Assembly: GCA_014529385.2 (NCBI GenBank)
Contig: CM043953.1
Location: 77,426,872 to 77,490,871, forward strand
DNA from: Adiantum capillus-veneris
Lineage: Eukaryota > Streptophyta > Polypodiopsida > Polypodiales > Pteridaceae
DNA: 64,000 nucleotides
Direction: 5' to 3'
The notes under the pieces are model-generated. The model did not search any database, was not told the origin of the DNA, and was given only the letters and a program-made list of their open reading frames with translations. Both the position numbers and the translations under genes were made by a program. The stretch's first letter is position 1. Every line of letters starts with the position of its first letter. Shown here piece after piece: positions 45,649 to 56,782 of this stretch.

Positions 45649-48600
45649 CAGAGTTACCCGGAACGCGGAACGGGAACGGCGCGGAACGGCAGGCTAAAAA
45701 AACACCCAAATTTTTTTTTTTTTAGCGTTATGTGTTTGAATATAAGTAGTATTAGAGTCCGTTGACTCTAATATCCACAAAAAACACGATTCGAAGACCA
45801 TTTAACCTTATTATGACTTGATTGGGATGTGAGGCGCCCAGAGTACATAGCCAGATGAACAACAATGAGCAAACACAATGCCCATAGTACATACACAATG
45901 CTCTCAAATAATTGCAAGAGTAGTAGTCAGAGATAACACTTTGAAATTAATTATGGCTAACATAGTAACAAACCTCAAGGGCCGCCAACGGCCAAGGTGC
46001 TACAAATACCATAAAGATGCTAGTAGCTACAAATGGCAAAGAGGGCAAGGCTCAAGCAGCCATACAAAAAGGTGGATAAATGGCAAAGACTCAAGACTCA
46101 AGAGCCACTAGCCTGAGAGGCCTCCCAATCCGTAGTAGCCGGCTGTAAATCATGCACATCCTCCCATTCCTCATCATCGAGGTCTAGGTCCGGCTCGATC
46201 TCAGCCACAGATGAAGTACCTGGTGTTGGTGGATGTGCATCTCCACCCGCCTGAGAAGCCTCTTGCTCCATCTCCCACTGTGTAAAAGGATCTGTCTGTT
46301 TGTCTGTACTCTTGCAAAGCATTTTCAAATTTGCGCTGACGAAGACAAGATCATTAGCCTTCTCCACTCCAAGCCGATTTCTCTTCTTGGAAGCAATGTG
46401 GCTAAAGGTACTCCACAATTGCTCCAAGCATGAGGTACTAACTGACTGGCTGAGAATACGGATCGCCAATCTCTGAAGCTCAGGGCCATCATAGCCATAG
46501 TCCTCCCACCAAAGCACTGAACCTATTTTCCTGCGATCAATTTGAGCATCTGGACTGCCATATGACCCCCGCATCTCTCTGTACTGTCTCAGCTGATCTC
46601 TGACAATGCGTCGCCCATCTCTGTCTAGAACCATCTTGTTTAAGATCTCTGTAAATTGGTTCATGACTTCCCTATCTGTCTCTTGCCCTGCACCTTGGAA
46701 CTCTGGATCCACCATGTACGTTGCCCCGTGTAAAGGAGAGGCATATGAATTCCACCTCAAGTTGCAAAGCGCATGGATCTCCTCATATCGCTCTGCGTTC
46801 GGCTCAAGCTGTGCAAGCTGCTCAATCATGCGGTCCATTGCCTCATAAATCTTGCCAATGTAAGGATCCATGCCATCCAGAACTCGAAGCAAATGAACCA
46901 CCGGTTTTACCTGTGCATCTAGACTCTTGAGCTCCTTCCAAAACTCAAGATCCTCTGCCTTATCCTTGCACAAAATCCCTGCAACTGTCTTTGCATAAGG
47001 GGAGGTGGTGAACTCATCATTGATGAAGACCTGTCAGACCGCATTTTGACATTCAGACAGCGTGCGTACAAGAAGAAAGTTGAATGCGAAGCGGGTATCT
47101 GAATACTTTAGAAGCACTTTGCCGCCCGACCTCTTGAGGTACTCACTCCGAACCAAGTTGTGATTGTTGATGAAAGTAACCATCTTCACTGCATCAGCAA
47201 TGACTGGAGCAATCCAGTCTAGCTTGCCGATGTCTTTTAGAAGGTTGTTCAAGCAATGTGCCATGCAAAAGCACACTGTCACATGCGGATAGTGGCCCTC
47301 TATGATAGCTGCTGCTGCCCTGTTTGATGCCTCCCCATCTGTGACAAAGGCCACCACGTGTTGCTCACCGATGGTTTCTATGGCCGCTGTCCACTCTGCA
47401 GAGAGGACATCGGCGGACTTGCCACTCTCAGTGGCATCATGAGAGTGCACAAAGTACATCTCTCCACTGGAGTATGCGACGAGACCATGGATAGATCTCT
47501 TCCTTGTATCGCTCCACCCGTCAGCAATGAGGGAAACGCCATGTTTTGCCCAAAGACGCTGAATGTTGAGGGTTGCTTGCTCCACGATAGCCTTCTCTCG
47601 ATCGAGCAAGGTGGTTCGGAGAGCCTCTGAAGATGGCGGCACATAGCCGGTGCCATACTCTCCTATCCGTTGCACCATGACTTTCCAATACTCCGACCTA
47701 TTTTGATCAAACATAGAAGAGGTTAGTATCAAAAAAGTGGAAACGACGATAACGGAAGAAATGAGAGAGAAGATTGATGAATCATAAAACAATGAACATA
47801 CCTCGCTGCGACAAATGGGATATGGTCGTGATAGAAGAATCGGGCCACGGCCGCATCCACCTCTTCCTTCTTCTTTGGGTCCCAAGAGGTGGCAAGGGTC
47901 TTTTGGCGACGAATTGGACCTTTTGAAGATGCACCAACACCTACACCGGGTAGAGAGGAAGAAGGGAAAATGAGGGTCTTTGGATCAATACCTTTGCGTG
48001 CCGGCTTGGCTTTATGGTTGAATTGCCGATCCTTTTCCTCGAGCTCCTTCCTCTTCTCGATGGTTACGTTGGCACAAAATTTCACCTCATGTCCCGGCAC
48101 TCAAAGAAAGTGTGCCCTCACTTTGTCATGCCCCCCTTTCCGCGTGTAAGAGCATAGCTTGCATCCCCATGCACGAGAACCTCCCGCCGTCGACAAGGTG
48201 CCCTCCGAGGTCACTTCATCCCACCACGACCATTCCTTCGCCTTTTGAGTGTTGCCCGCATGAACGGAGGGGGTTGAACGAGAAGAAGAGGCCATGGATG
48301 ATGGATTATCCGTGAAAGAGAGAGCTCGATCTTGAACTTTGAGAGAGAGAGAGGGCTTGAGAGAGAGAGGGCTTGAGAGAGAGAGGCTTGCCGCTTGATT
48401 CCGTGAGAGCTTGAAAGAGAGCTTGAGCCTTGAGCCTTGAAAGTTGAGGGTTAGAACTTAGAAGTTAGCCCAAGAGAGAGAGAGAGGTTGAGAGCTTGAG
48501 CCTTGAGGCATGTTGCGGCGCCACACTATGGCTTGAGAGTTGAGAGCAAGCTAGGGAGAATGAGCTTGGCTTGAGAGTTGAGAGCAAGGCTCAAGCAAGG

Positions 48601-48894
48601 GAGAATGGGCCTTGAGGCTTGATGAGTGTGTGAAGAATGGGGGAGAAGGGGGGCATTATATACTTTTTTCACTGCTGAAAATGGCCGTTGGCTGCCCAAC
48701 AGTCATTTTTTTAAATTTCAAAAACTGCCGTTGGGGCCGTTCCGTCCCGTTCCAGTCCGTTCCGGTGGTCCCGTTCCTATGACAGCTTTCAGCCGGAACG
48801 CCGTTTCGTTCCGACGCGTTCCAGAAACCTCCAGCCGGCCGGAACGCCGTTCCGGCGTTCTAAGGCCCTAAAATGCCGTTCCCCGGTAACTCTG
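45649..48894 (-). mobile_element. hAT DNA transposon, nearly complete
   Basis: 3246 bp with terminal inverted repeats beginning CAGAGTTACC (left 45649; right end reads ggtaactctg to 48894), an 8-bp duplication and a single transposase gene on the minus strand. Subterminal regions carry iterated gttcc/ggaac motifs (ggaacgcggaacgggaacgg at the left; many gccgttcc at the right), probable transposase-binding sites. Inserted in the 3' repeat of the GIY-YIG element. Confidence 0.95.
46098..48295 (-). pseudogene. hAT transposase with one intron and two premature stops
   Basis: The ATG at 48295 (MASSSRSTPS) leads to a BED finger: SRAWGCKLCSYTRKGGHDKV, then HFL, a TGA (48103-48101) and VPGHEVKFC. The frame continues to PFVAAR, where a clean GT...AG intron (47801-47698, 104 bp) joins to SEYWKVMVQ in frame. 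The catalytic region has SLIADGWSDTRKRSIHG and AFVTDGEASNR, then CMAHCLNNLLKDIGK. A second TGA (47036-47034) precedes QVFINDEF. The C-terminal dimerisation domain is LAIRILSQSVSTSCLEQLWS followed by SKKRNRLGVEKANDLVFV. Length (about 690 codons) is normal for hATs. Both stops fit CGA to TGA. Otherwise intact, so the insertion is relatively young. Confidence 0.92.
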
Positions 48895-48902
48895 GATTTA
48901 GT
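48895..48902. other. hAT target duplication, right
   Basis: GATTTAGT directly after the right terminal inverted repeat. Confidence 0.95.
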
Positions 48903-49033
48903 TAGTTTGTTTGTTTGTTTTTGTTTTTGTTTTCTTTTCTTGTGTCCCTTGCTTTTATTGTTTTATGAGTGCTTTATTCCCTCTTATAATTCGTGAGTTC
49001 AGACTATTCTGAACTTATGAAGGTATATATATA

Positions 49034-49194
49034 AACCTTTTATTTCCTCTTGGCTCACTCAGGAGTACAAACATGATGTGATTACAACTTGGAATTATCT
49101 TAGGATGACCAAGGGAGACATTTTTGATTTATATTGTGAGAGATTTTGGATGCTTTTCTACTTGCCTCTTCTTTTTAAAAAAGATCAGCTTTAA
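49034..49194 (+). pseudogene. Gypsy-B2 gag, second piece
   Basis: Begins with the right 13-bp duplication and continues ctcttggctcactcaggagt as in Gypsy-B1 (about 34277). It is interrupted at 49194 by the chromovirus within aagatcagctttaa. Confidence 0.85.
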
Positions 49195-49578
49195 TGTTAT
49201 GTCCCACTCATAGGAGAGGGGATCTAGCCTAGACGCCGTCGGGATGGGTGTCCAAGTGTTCGGGCGGACGTAGTGTGAACATGGTCAGTGTGGCCGGCCG
49301 TTATTATAAAAGGGAGGCCAAGGCCTCATTTGCGGTTATCGACCCCCATTGGCAGAGTGCCAGTGGTTAGCCCGCGAGGCTAGGAGTGCACGAGGTCACC
49401 TCGAGGAGATGAGGCCGGGTGGTATGGGACACTCGGTCTTACAGGTGCACGCCTACGTCCTCGGACGTTGGCCCCAGCACGGGGGAGCTGCCGGATGGTG
49501 GCTATGGTCGGGTGGTTTGTCCGACGCGTGTGTAGGCGGTCCATGTAGCCGGGAGATCCACTCTCCGCGTTTGTTTCA
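49195..49578 (+). repeat. Gypsy-C 5' LTR
   Basis: 384 bp, TGTTATG...TTTCA. The TATAAAA box at 49305-49311 sits after ggccggccg. The 3' third is GC-rich. Confidence 0.95.
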
Positions 49579-49592
49579 TGGTATCGGAGCCG
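49579..49592 (+). other. Gypsy-C primer-binding site
   Basis: TGGTATCGGAGCCG starts at the first base after the LTR, one change from the TGGTATCAGAGC complementary to initiator Met tRNA. Confidence 0.9.
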
Positions 49593-49929
49593 GCTTGGCT
49601 ACGGGATGGACTGTGTGCACACCTACAGACTGGTTTAAGTCGGATAGTCTTTATTTCATGCAATTTCTTGATGATATAATTGTTTAATCAATTATTTTCT
49701 TCTCATGAGTATGTTTGCAAGTGAAAATTAAAGTTTGGTCGCTGATTTTTGATAAAAATCAGCACATCAGGAGATGAAAATGCTGAAAATCACAGTTCCT
49801 TCACTAGTTTTGCTGATTTTCGATGAAAATCAGTGAATTCTTTATTAAGTGGCTGATTTTAGATTAAAATTGAGCATGCAATATCCTCTTTCAGCTTTCT
49901 CTGTAATCTCCTTCTCCTTTGTGCGAAGC

Positions 49930-49997
<68 letters not shown>

Positions 49998-50950
49998 CTA
50001 CCTCTCTCTTTGCTTGGGGGTGACCAGCTGCAAAACGAAGAGCCAGGGCTGCGTTGATTCTCCAACATGGAGGAGTTTGTATGGGTTGGCTTGAGGGTGG
50101 AGCCTATGGCGTGTGTTGGGCACGGAGGGCCACGCACTGGGTAGTTGCTTCACCCTTTGCGCCTCTCTCTCCACGCGTCCGTATACAGAGGCTGCCCCCT
50201 GATTTTTTTTAGCGCAAAGCCATTGCGCTGGTCTCCTCACGCTACTGAGTATTTTGTTAATTAGCTGACCTTTTTTTTAAAGTTGGCCAAGACATTTGGG
50301 GTTTTTTTATACAAGGTATGAAACCTGCAAGTTATTAAAACAACTCACTCACAGATACTCGCAGAGCTTACACAGAACTTCATTTTAGCTCTCCTGCTCC
50401 TCTCTCAAGTATGCTCTCTCACACCTGCTCGTGCTCCCGCCATCACCTGCTCGGCTTCGGACGCTCACGCCGACGCGAAGAGCTCCTCGAAGTTGAACTT
50501 TTCGTGACCGAAAAGTGCAGAAAAGGCCGAGTTTCGCGTGAAATTTCCAGTTTTTCACGCACTTTGACATGGACTCCTCCAGCTCGGATGTGCAGCATGA
50601 CAACGCGCCGGGTAATGTTCAAATTCCATTCACGCATTCTCTTTACACATGGATTACAAGTACTTTCTAGAGTTTCGACCAATGTGTTACCGCTCTAGAA
50701 AACGCGAACGTTCAGACGGACCTTCGCTTGGCCTCTCTCGAAGGGGTCGTGCAAGGGCTTAGTTCCCGGCTTTAGAAAATACGGCTCGGTCGACGACTGC
50801 GCGTATTTTCGAGGGCGAAACCAACCTCCAGCGATTGCGGACACAGATTGCTGCTTTTGGGCGTTCACAGGGTGGTCCGACTACCACGATTCTTTACAAA
50901 ACTACAAATTTCTCAGGGGAAGAGAAGGAGTGTACGGAACTAGCCGTAAA
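49593..50950 (+). other. Gypsy-C leader and gag start, with GA tract
   Basis: Untranslated leader with repeated gctgatttt(c)gat.aaaatcag motifs (49740-49870), which can pair with each other, and a (GA)n tract (49931-49995). From about 50565 a broken gag N terminus begins (MDSSSSDVQHDNAPG in one frame), with a stop near 50775 and frame changes before the clear gag frame at 50966. Confidence 0.6.
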
Positions 50951-50965
50951 TAACTGGTTGCATCA

Positions 50966-51772
50966 GTGGACTCGTATTTTGATCTCCATGGGGAGCATGA
51001 TGAACTGAGGATTCAGACGATTCCTCTCTATTTGCGCAGTAAGGCGCTTACTTGGTGGCGCGACATGACAGAGAAGCCTACGACGTGGGTTGATTTTTGT
51101 GTGAAATATAAGAGGGATTTCGCCAAAATGGACCCTTTGAAAGCTTATGCCAAACTGCAGAGTCTTTTGATGAAAACTCTGTCTTTTGATAAGTATACGA
51201 CAGGTTTCAAAGAGGCGCTCACCTTCTGCGAGGTGGATTCTACGCATGCTGTGCACATGTACTTGCTGGGATTACATGAGGATTCTCGTTGGGCCTTAAT
51301 CAAGGACAAAGCCCCGATTGACGCCGAGGATGTAGTGGCAAAGGCCAGGACGTTCCATTTGATAAATGGAGCCAATTATGAGAAGAAAAGAACTGCAGAC
51401 CATCAATCTGGTGAGGGTTCTTCGAGGAAGCGACCCCGATTCCAGCATAAGTCCAAATCACCGCCGAGATCTTCTCAGGTGAAGAAGAAAGCCAAAAATG
51501 CTTCAGTTGTTGATGCAGTAAAGAAGGGGGCTTGCTTCGGATGTGGCCAGACGGGTCACCAAATCAAGGATTGCCCCAAGAAGAAGAAGACACAGAAACC
51601 GCAAGGTCGTCCTTCGGTTCAGATTTACGAGATCTCAGGTAACTCTGATGTCATTCAAGTTGAAATCCATCATTTAGCGCACAATTCATGCACTAATTGT
51701 ACTTTTAGCACCAAAGTGTTTGGTAAGCACGATCTTCTCCGTTTCCCCGGAAGATCAATGGTCACGACGTGA
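50966..51772 (+). pseudogene. Gypsy-C gag
   Basis: An open stretch of 268 codons starting MDSYFDLHGEHDELRI. ALTWWRDMTEKPTTWVDFCV and KMDPLKAYAKLQSLLM mark the capsid domain. A basic linker (SSRKRPRFQHKSKSPP) and one knuckle CFGCGQTGHQIKDC (C-x2-C-x4-H-x4-C) follow. The frame ends at 51772, four bases past the start of the protease frame. In an intact element gag and pol would be joined, so the break here may be a small indel. Gag packages the element RNA. Confidence 0.88.
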
Positions 51773-52488
51773 CTGTACTCCTTGATAATGGAAGCTCACA
51801 CAATTTTATGGATGCAAAATTGGTGCAAAAACTGAGCCTGCGGACGCGGGACAGTGACCATGAGTATCACGTGAAGATGGCTCGTGGCGAGGATACGGAT
51901 GTATGGAATCGGATGGTTCCAAACTTGTCGCTCGAGCTAGCTGATTACAAAGAGAACCTGGATTTCCACATCATGCGCCTGGATAGAGCAGATGTTATTT
52001 TAGGAATTCCATGGTTTTATGATAAACAAGACTTATTGTATATAGACTATGTACATCACTCTTGTTTTTGTTAAGCAGGACATGCCTCATGTATCTGTGT
52101 CGCTTTGTAATCAGAAGTTTGTAAATAATGGTTTTGCAATACCAGTTGTTACTGCTTTGGAAATGTACAAAGAAACAAAGTCTTCTGATGTTGACTTTTA
52201 TCAATATTTATCATCTACTTGGTTTGATTCATTGGTGCTTGGTACTTCTGTCACTGAATTTCGTAAAAATGTTTCATGTTCTTCTGTTGAACTTCGGGAT
52301 TCCGACGAATCCAACCTTATCCGAGAAATCATGACTGATTTGAAGGATGTTTTTCCTGATGATCTACCTCCTGGCTTGCCGCCTTCGAGAGGAGTAGATC
52401 ACGTCATTGAGTTGGTGGTTGGTAGTCAGCCCTTCTCAAAGCAACCTATCGGTTTAGTAAAACCGAGGAGGACGAGATTCAGCGGCAG
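51769..52488 (+). pseudogene. Gypsy-C protease and pol linker
   Basis: TVLLDNGSSHNFMDAKLVQK gives the active-site loop as DNG in place of DSG. ADVILGIPWFYDKQDLLYID is the second conserved block. The frame stops at 52074 and the neighbouring frame (52049-52492) takes over with the linker to RT: DLKDVFPDDLPPGLPPSRGV, the standard entry to gypsy RT. Confidence 0.85.
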
Positions 52489-53810
52489 TTGAAAGATTAT
52501 CTCGACCGCGGTTTTGTTCGGCCAAGTAAATCCCCGTGGGGAGCGCAAGTGTTACTTTCTCGAAAGAAGGATAACACTATGTGCTTTTGCGTGGATTACA
52601 AAGGGTTGAATAAGCTTACTGTTAAGAGCAAATATCCGCTCCCACGCATGGACGATCTGATAGATCGACTCCATGGAGCGTTGTATTTCACGAAGATAGA
52701 CTTGTGATCAGGCTATCATTAGATACAGATCAAACTCGAAGATATTCCTAAGACAGGCTTCCATATGCGTTATGGTCACTACGAGTTTTTGGTCTTGCCT
52801 TTTGGTTTGACCAATGCTCCAGCTACGTTTCAGCAGATGATGAATGATCTGATGAGACCATTTTTAGGCAACTTCGTTGTTGTATTTCTCGATGATATCT
52901 TGATCTACAGCCGAAGTTTGTCTGAGCACTTAGTGCATATACGCACTGTTCTCGAAGTACTGAGAACTGAGAAGCTTTACGCTAAGGCTTCTAAGTGTGA
53001 ATTCTTTAGGAAAGAGCTTTTGTACTTGGGTCACATCATTACTCACGATGGAATTCACGTTGACCCAGAAAAGTTGGATAAAGTGCGAAATTGGCCTATT
53101 CTGAAGAATGTACGCCAAGTAAAGTCCTTTTTAGGCTTTACTGGATTCTTTCGCAAGTTTATCAGGGATTACTCTAAAGTTGTTGCTCCGCTTACGCAAC
53201 TTTTAAAAGGAGGGGTGAAAGGGCCGAAGACTTCGGGTCCTCACCGTAGGGGTAATCCCCCTGTTGTCTGGAATGAGCGTCTCGACGAGAGCTTTCGGAC
53301 ACTAAAGCACTTGGTGACTACTGCGCCAATATTGCACATTGTGGATCCTAGCAAACCGTTTGTGGTTGAAACGGATGCTAGTGATTATGCTATTGGTGCG
53401 GCATTATACCAGGATGGATGTCCTGTTGCGTTTGAAAGTAAGAAGCTTTCTGATGCTGAGATGCGTTATCCAACGTATGAAAAGGAGCTTTACGCCGTAG
53501 TCCACGTCCTGAGGAAATGGCGGCACTACTTGTATGGCTCTACGTTTGTTGCATGGACAGATCATCACTCCTTGCGCTATATCTGTGATTAGGTTGATCT
53601 CAGAGGCCGGAAGGCTAGATGGGTTGAGCTTATGCAAGAGTTCGACTTTGAGATTGGTTATAGAAAAGGATCCAGCAATTGAGTTGCTGATGCGCTCAGC
53701 AGGATTCCTGAGGTCAATGCCTTGTCTATGGCTGAAATCTCGACGGATTTCTATCTCTCTCCGAGGGCTATGTCGTTCCGATGGCCATTTTGGCAAGATA
53801 TGGAACGAGG
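52489..53810 (+). pseudogene. Gypsy-C reverse transcriptase and RNase H
   Basis: Fingers: [20 protein letters not shown] and [15 protein letters not shown]. In the motif KIDL-stop-SGYH-stop-I two stops (TGA near 52705, TAG near 52720) replace the Arg and Gln codons of the family. Palm: HYEFLVLPFGLTNAPATFQQ and the catalytic VFLDDILIYS. Thumb: LLYLGHIITHDGIHVDPEK. RNase H: VVETDASDYAIGAAL, YPTYEKELYAVV, WTDHHSLRYI and VADALSRIPEV, with further TAG and TGA stops at about 53590 and 53682. Catalytic Asp residues are intact. The stops look like C to T changes. Confidence 0.93.
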
Positions 53811-54808
53811 TTGAAGCAAGGCATGACTCGCATATAGGCTTGGATGGTCCGGAGACCCAAGTGAGTCGTGCTCGAGAAACGAGACAACGACAATATTCCA
53901 TTAGAGGTGGACTATTGTTCAGAAATGGTAAAGTCTGCGTACCGGAAATCGATGAGATTCGACAAAGGATTTTGTGCGAATGCCACGATGTTCCTAGCGC
54001 TGGGCACCCAGGCATCCAGAGAACTTTGGCTTTGTTCAAGCGATATTTCTATTGGCCAAGAATGCGCTCTTACATAGAGAGCTATGTGAAGAGATGCGCT
54101 CAGTGTCAAGTCAATAAGGCAGAGCGCCTTAGTAAAGCTGGCCTGCTACATCCATTGGAAATCCCAGATGCCAAGTGGCAGAGTATTTCCATGGACTTCA
54201 TCGTTGGTTTGCCAAATACTAGTCGAGGCCAAGACGCTATTTGGGTTGTGGTTGATAGACTCACAAAAATGGCGAAGTTTATACCAATGAAGTCGACAAT
54301 AAAAAGCCATGAGTTGGCTGTTTTATTTGTCGATCAGCTTTATAAGCTGTATGGTCTCCGAGAAGATATCGTCAGTGATTGAGATACTAAGTTCATTGGC
54401 CGATTTTGGCAAGATGTCTTTGCTCACCTTTAGACGAAGTTGAGTATGTCGTCTTCTGACCATCCTGAGTCCGACGGACAAACTGAGAGGATGAATCAGA
54501 CGTTAGAGGACATGTTGAGAGCCTATGTCTCTCATAGGCAGTCTGACTGGAAAAGGTATCTTCCACAGTTAGAGTTTGCGTATAATAATAGCAAGCACTC
54601 TGCTACTGGATTTAGCCCATTCATGCTGATGTATGGATTTGAGCCTAAATCCCCAATTGCTATTGGCTTAGAGAAAGTGAAGGAACTCCAAGCTCGTGAT
54701 TTCTTGTATGACATGCAAGAAATGCTCGAATTGGCTAAGGATAGTATAAGAACGGCTCGTGACCGAGTCACTACTTATGCTAATCAAAAGAGATCTCCAA
54801 GGACTCTA
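53805..54808 (+). pseudogene. Gypsy-C integrase
   Basis: After a frameshift near 53810: the zinc-binding H2C2 (CHDVPSAGHPGIQRTLALFK ... CAQCQ) and YFYWPRM. The core has SMDFIVGLPNTSRG (first Asp), IVSD-stop-DTKFIGRF (second Asp, with TGA for the Arg codon), HL-stop-TKLSMSS, and DGQTERMNQTLEDML (third acidic residue Glu intact). LEFAYNNSKHSATGFSPFML follows. The DDE triad is complete. Only the stops and a deletion near 54810 disable it. Confidence 0.92.
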
Positions 54809-54809
54809 G

Positions 54810-55166
54810 ATGTGGGACAATGGCTCGATCACAAAGAAAATTGGCCAAGTTGCCTACAAACTGGCTCTTCCTTTGGATGTTAGTGTACATCCAGTGTTTC
54901 ATGTCAGCCGCCTTAGAGTGAAATTGGGCGAAGCCGACGTTGTGCCTATCGAGGAAAATGTATGGCAAGATATGCAAACTGAGTATATTCCTCGAGAACC
55001 AAAAGCAGTTTTAGATCATCGTACCCGTCATTTGCGCCAAAAGGCTTTTCACGAGTACTTAATTAAATGGAAGGGTCAATCTGAAAGGTTTGCTACTTGG
55101 GAACCAGTAAGAGCTTTGAAGGCTCAGTATCCCCACTTCATTGATGAGGACATCAATGGTTCTTAA
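54810..55166 (+). pseudogene. Gypsy-C integrase C terminus and chromodomain
   Basis: A deletion near 54810 removes part of the GPF module and shifts frame. KKIGQVAYKLALP and VHPVFHVSRLRVKLG mark the integrase end. PKAVLDHRTRHL and EYLIKWKGQSERFATWEP form a chromodomain with the aromatic/Trp framework, followed by LKAQYPHFIDED. Chromodomains direct chromovirus integration to heterochromatin marked by histone methylation. The first conserved aromatic position reads Val-Leu, so cage completeness is uncertain. Confidence 0.88.
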
Positions 55167-55177
55167 GGGAGGAAGTA
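55163..55177 (+). other. Gypsy-C polypurine tract
   Basis: TTAAGGGAGGAAGTA directly before the 3' LTR. Confidence 0.9.
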
Positions 55178-55563
55178 TGTTATGTCCCGCTCACAGGAGA
55201 GGGGATCTAGCCTAGACGCCGTTGGGATGGGCGTCCAAGTGTTCGAGTGGATGTAGTGTGAACGCGGCCAGTGTGGCCGGCCGTTATTATAAAAGGGAGG
55301 CCAAGGCCTCATTTGCAGTTATCGACATCCACTTGCAGAGTGCTAGTGGTTAGCCCGCGAGGCTAGGAGTGCGCGAGGTCACCTCGAGGAGGTGAGGCTG
55401 GGTGGTATGGGACACTCGGTCTTACAGGTGCACGCCTACGTCCTCGGGCGTTGGCCCCAGCACGGGGGAGCTGCCGGATGGTGGCTATGGTTGGGTGGTT
55501 TGTCCGATGCGTGTCTGTAGGCGGCGCGTGTAGCCAGGAGATCCACTCTCTACGTTTGTTTCA
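55178..55563 (+). repeat. Gypsy-C 3' LTR
   Basis: 386 bp; TATAAAA at 55288-55294. The copy is followed by TTTAA, the target duplication. Confidence 0.95.
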
Positions 55564-56252
55564 TTTAAGTAGCAAATTGAGCGATTTTGCTGTGGACTTC
55601 CCAAAGAGATTCGATATTACTGATGACTACAAAAGTCCGAGTCCATAAAGCAATTGATGAGACATGCTAAGCAAGGGTTTGCTATGCATTTGTGTAATCT
55701 AACTTATCCGACGGATCAACTGTCGACACCAAGGACCGGCAAAATTTGACAAATGACAACAAAAGGAAAAGAGAAGTTACAGAAAAAGAAAGATACTCGT
55801 CCCCGACTGACAGAGGAAGAGAAAGTCGAGTACCTCAAAGCGGGGAAGTGTTTTGATTGTGTGGAACAAGACATATATCCGCACGGTGCCCCAAAAAGGC
55901 ACCCAATGGACAATTAGAAGATGGGCCAAAGAGTTCCAGAGAAGCCGAAGAACATGGAAGAAAAGGAAAGATGAAAGTAGGACTGGTGTCAGATTGTGTG
56001 GGGACAGACCTAGATCAGATGGATGAAAGCACAGAACTTGGGGCAAAGTACGATATCAAGAAGCCCTCATCTTCTTTGACGGAGGAGCCAAGGCCAACAT
56101 CATTTCACCTGAATTGGTGGCTCGACTTGGAAATATGCCCGACCAAATGGGGCCACAGGCGAAGGTTGTTCTAGCGGCACCCGGACGAGATGTTGCCATT
56201 TACACTTGTCATAGGCAAACTTCGTTTGCATTATCAGGGGTATTTAGGGCAG
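55564..56252 (+). pseudogene. Gypsy-B2 gag end and protease, third piece
   Basis: Continues Gypsy-B2 exactly where 49194 stopped (gtagcaaattgagcgatttt). The knuckle region reads AGKCFDCVEQ in one frame and HISARCPKKAP in the other. The protease loop FFDGGAKANIISPELV lies near 56075. Homology with Gypsy-B1 ends at tatttagggca (56252), after which LTR sequence starts, so pol has been lost by recombination. Confidence 0.85.
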
Positions 56253-56769
56253 AAATCAGCTTTTTGAACACAACAAGATCAACGTTTTAAGGACAGCAAG
56301 GTGAGCGTTTTTGAAGACAGCAAGGACAGCATTTCCAAGCATTCAGTTTTCAGCCCTAGTCTTGTCATTCGTCGACAGTTGCAGATTCGCAAAGCATTTC
56401 CAAGCATTCAGTTTTCAGCCCTAGTCTTGTCATCGTCGGTACCACCGTCGGCCTCGACATAGCATCACTTAGATTTGCATCAGCATCTTATACCAGATTG
56501 TGCAATCAATAGCATAGACCGCTCTCGCCATCGAGAGTGGGGCCCTTGGAGGAGGTTTGACAACTTCCTGGTGTCGTATTCTCTTCTCTCTCTCTCTATC
56601 TCTCAGTCTCAGCACCTTCATTCATAGTGTTCGCCACTTTGTTTGTGATCATTGCACTCTCACTAAAGGAACAGAAGGCTCTCCCTTCCGTAAGTAAAAG
56701 GAACCTTTAGCACAGTTCGGAGCACTCATCTTGAGCAAAGTTCAACATTCACTTCCGTTGCACCTTACA
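56253..56769 (+). repeat. B-family LTR, 3' part
   Basis: Contains agcgttttt/cagttttcagcc iterations and gtcattgcactctc-type sequence, and ends ccgttgcaccttaca. The matching minus-strand LTR is 58965-58066. Confidence 0.85.
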
Positions 56770-56770
56770 T

Positions 56771-56782
56771 TGGTACCAGAGC
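56771..56782 (+). other. B-family primer-binding site
   Basis: TGGTACCAGAGC one base after the LTR end, one change from the Met-tRNA type. A second copy at 63377-63388 reads TGGTATCAGAGC exactly. Confidence 0.85.

Larger units (their letters stand above)
42603..49033 (+). mobile_element. GIY-YIG-encoding element with tandem direct repeats (Penelope-like architecture)
   Basis: A 5'-truncated copy of the element 3' end (42603-43111) is followed head-to-tail by a full unit (43112-49033, enlarged by a hAT). The unit holds an AT-rich leader, a GIY-YIG ORF, a second 120-codon ORF and a 3' region. The element is flanked by a 13-bp target duplication. The truncated upstream copy, tandem arrangement, variable-length duplication and GIY-YIG nuclease are the hallmarks of Penelope-like elements. 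However, the 0.8-kb leader and the rest of the unit show no reverse transcriptase. Net length without the hAT is about 3.2 kb. Confidence 0.7.
45267..49033 (+). repeat. GIY-YIG element, downstream repeat, split by hAT
   Basis: 45267-45648 and 48895-49026 together match 42603-43111, then a short tatatataa tail before the target duplication. Confidence 0.85.
49195..55563 (+). mobile_element. Gypsy-C: chromovirus-type Ty3/gypsy retrotransposon
   Basis: 6.37 kb with 5' LTR (49195-49578), Met-tRNA-type primer site, gag, protease, RT, RNase H, integrase, chromodomain, polypurine tract and 3' LTR (55178-55563). Target duplication TTTAA (49190-49194 and 55564-55568) lies in Gypsy-B2 gag. By eye the LTRs differ at about 27 of 385 positions, mostly transitions. 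Most coding breaks are single TGA or TAG codons; there is one frameshift near 53810 and one deletion near 54810. The best preserved LTR element in the window. Confidence 0.95.

Noticed and set aside
45653-48890. GGAACG-rich ends considered as a separate satellite
   Set aside because: They lie strictly inside the hAT termini and are explained as its subterminal repeats.
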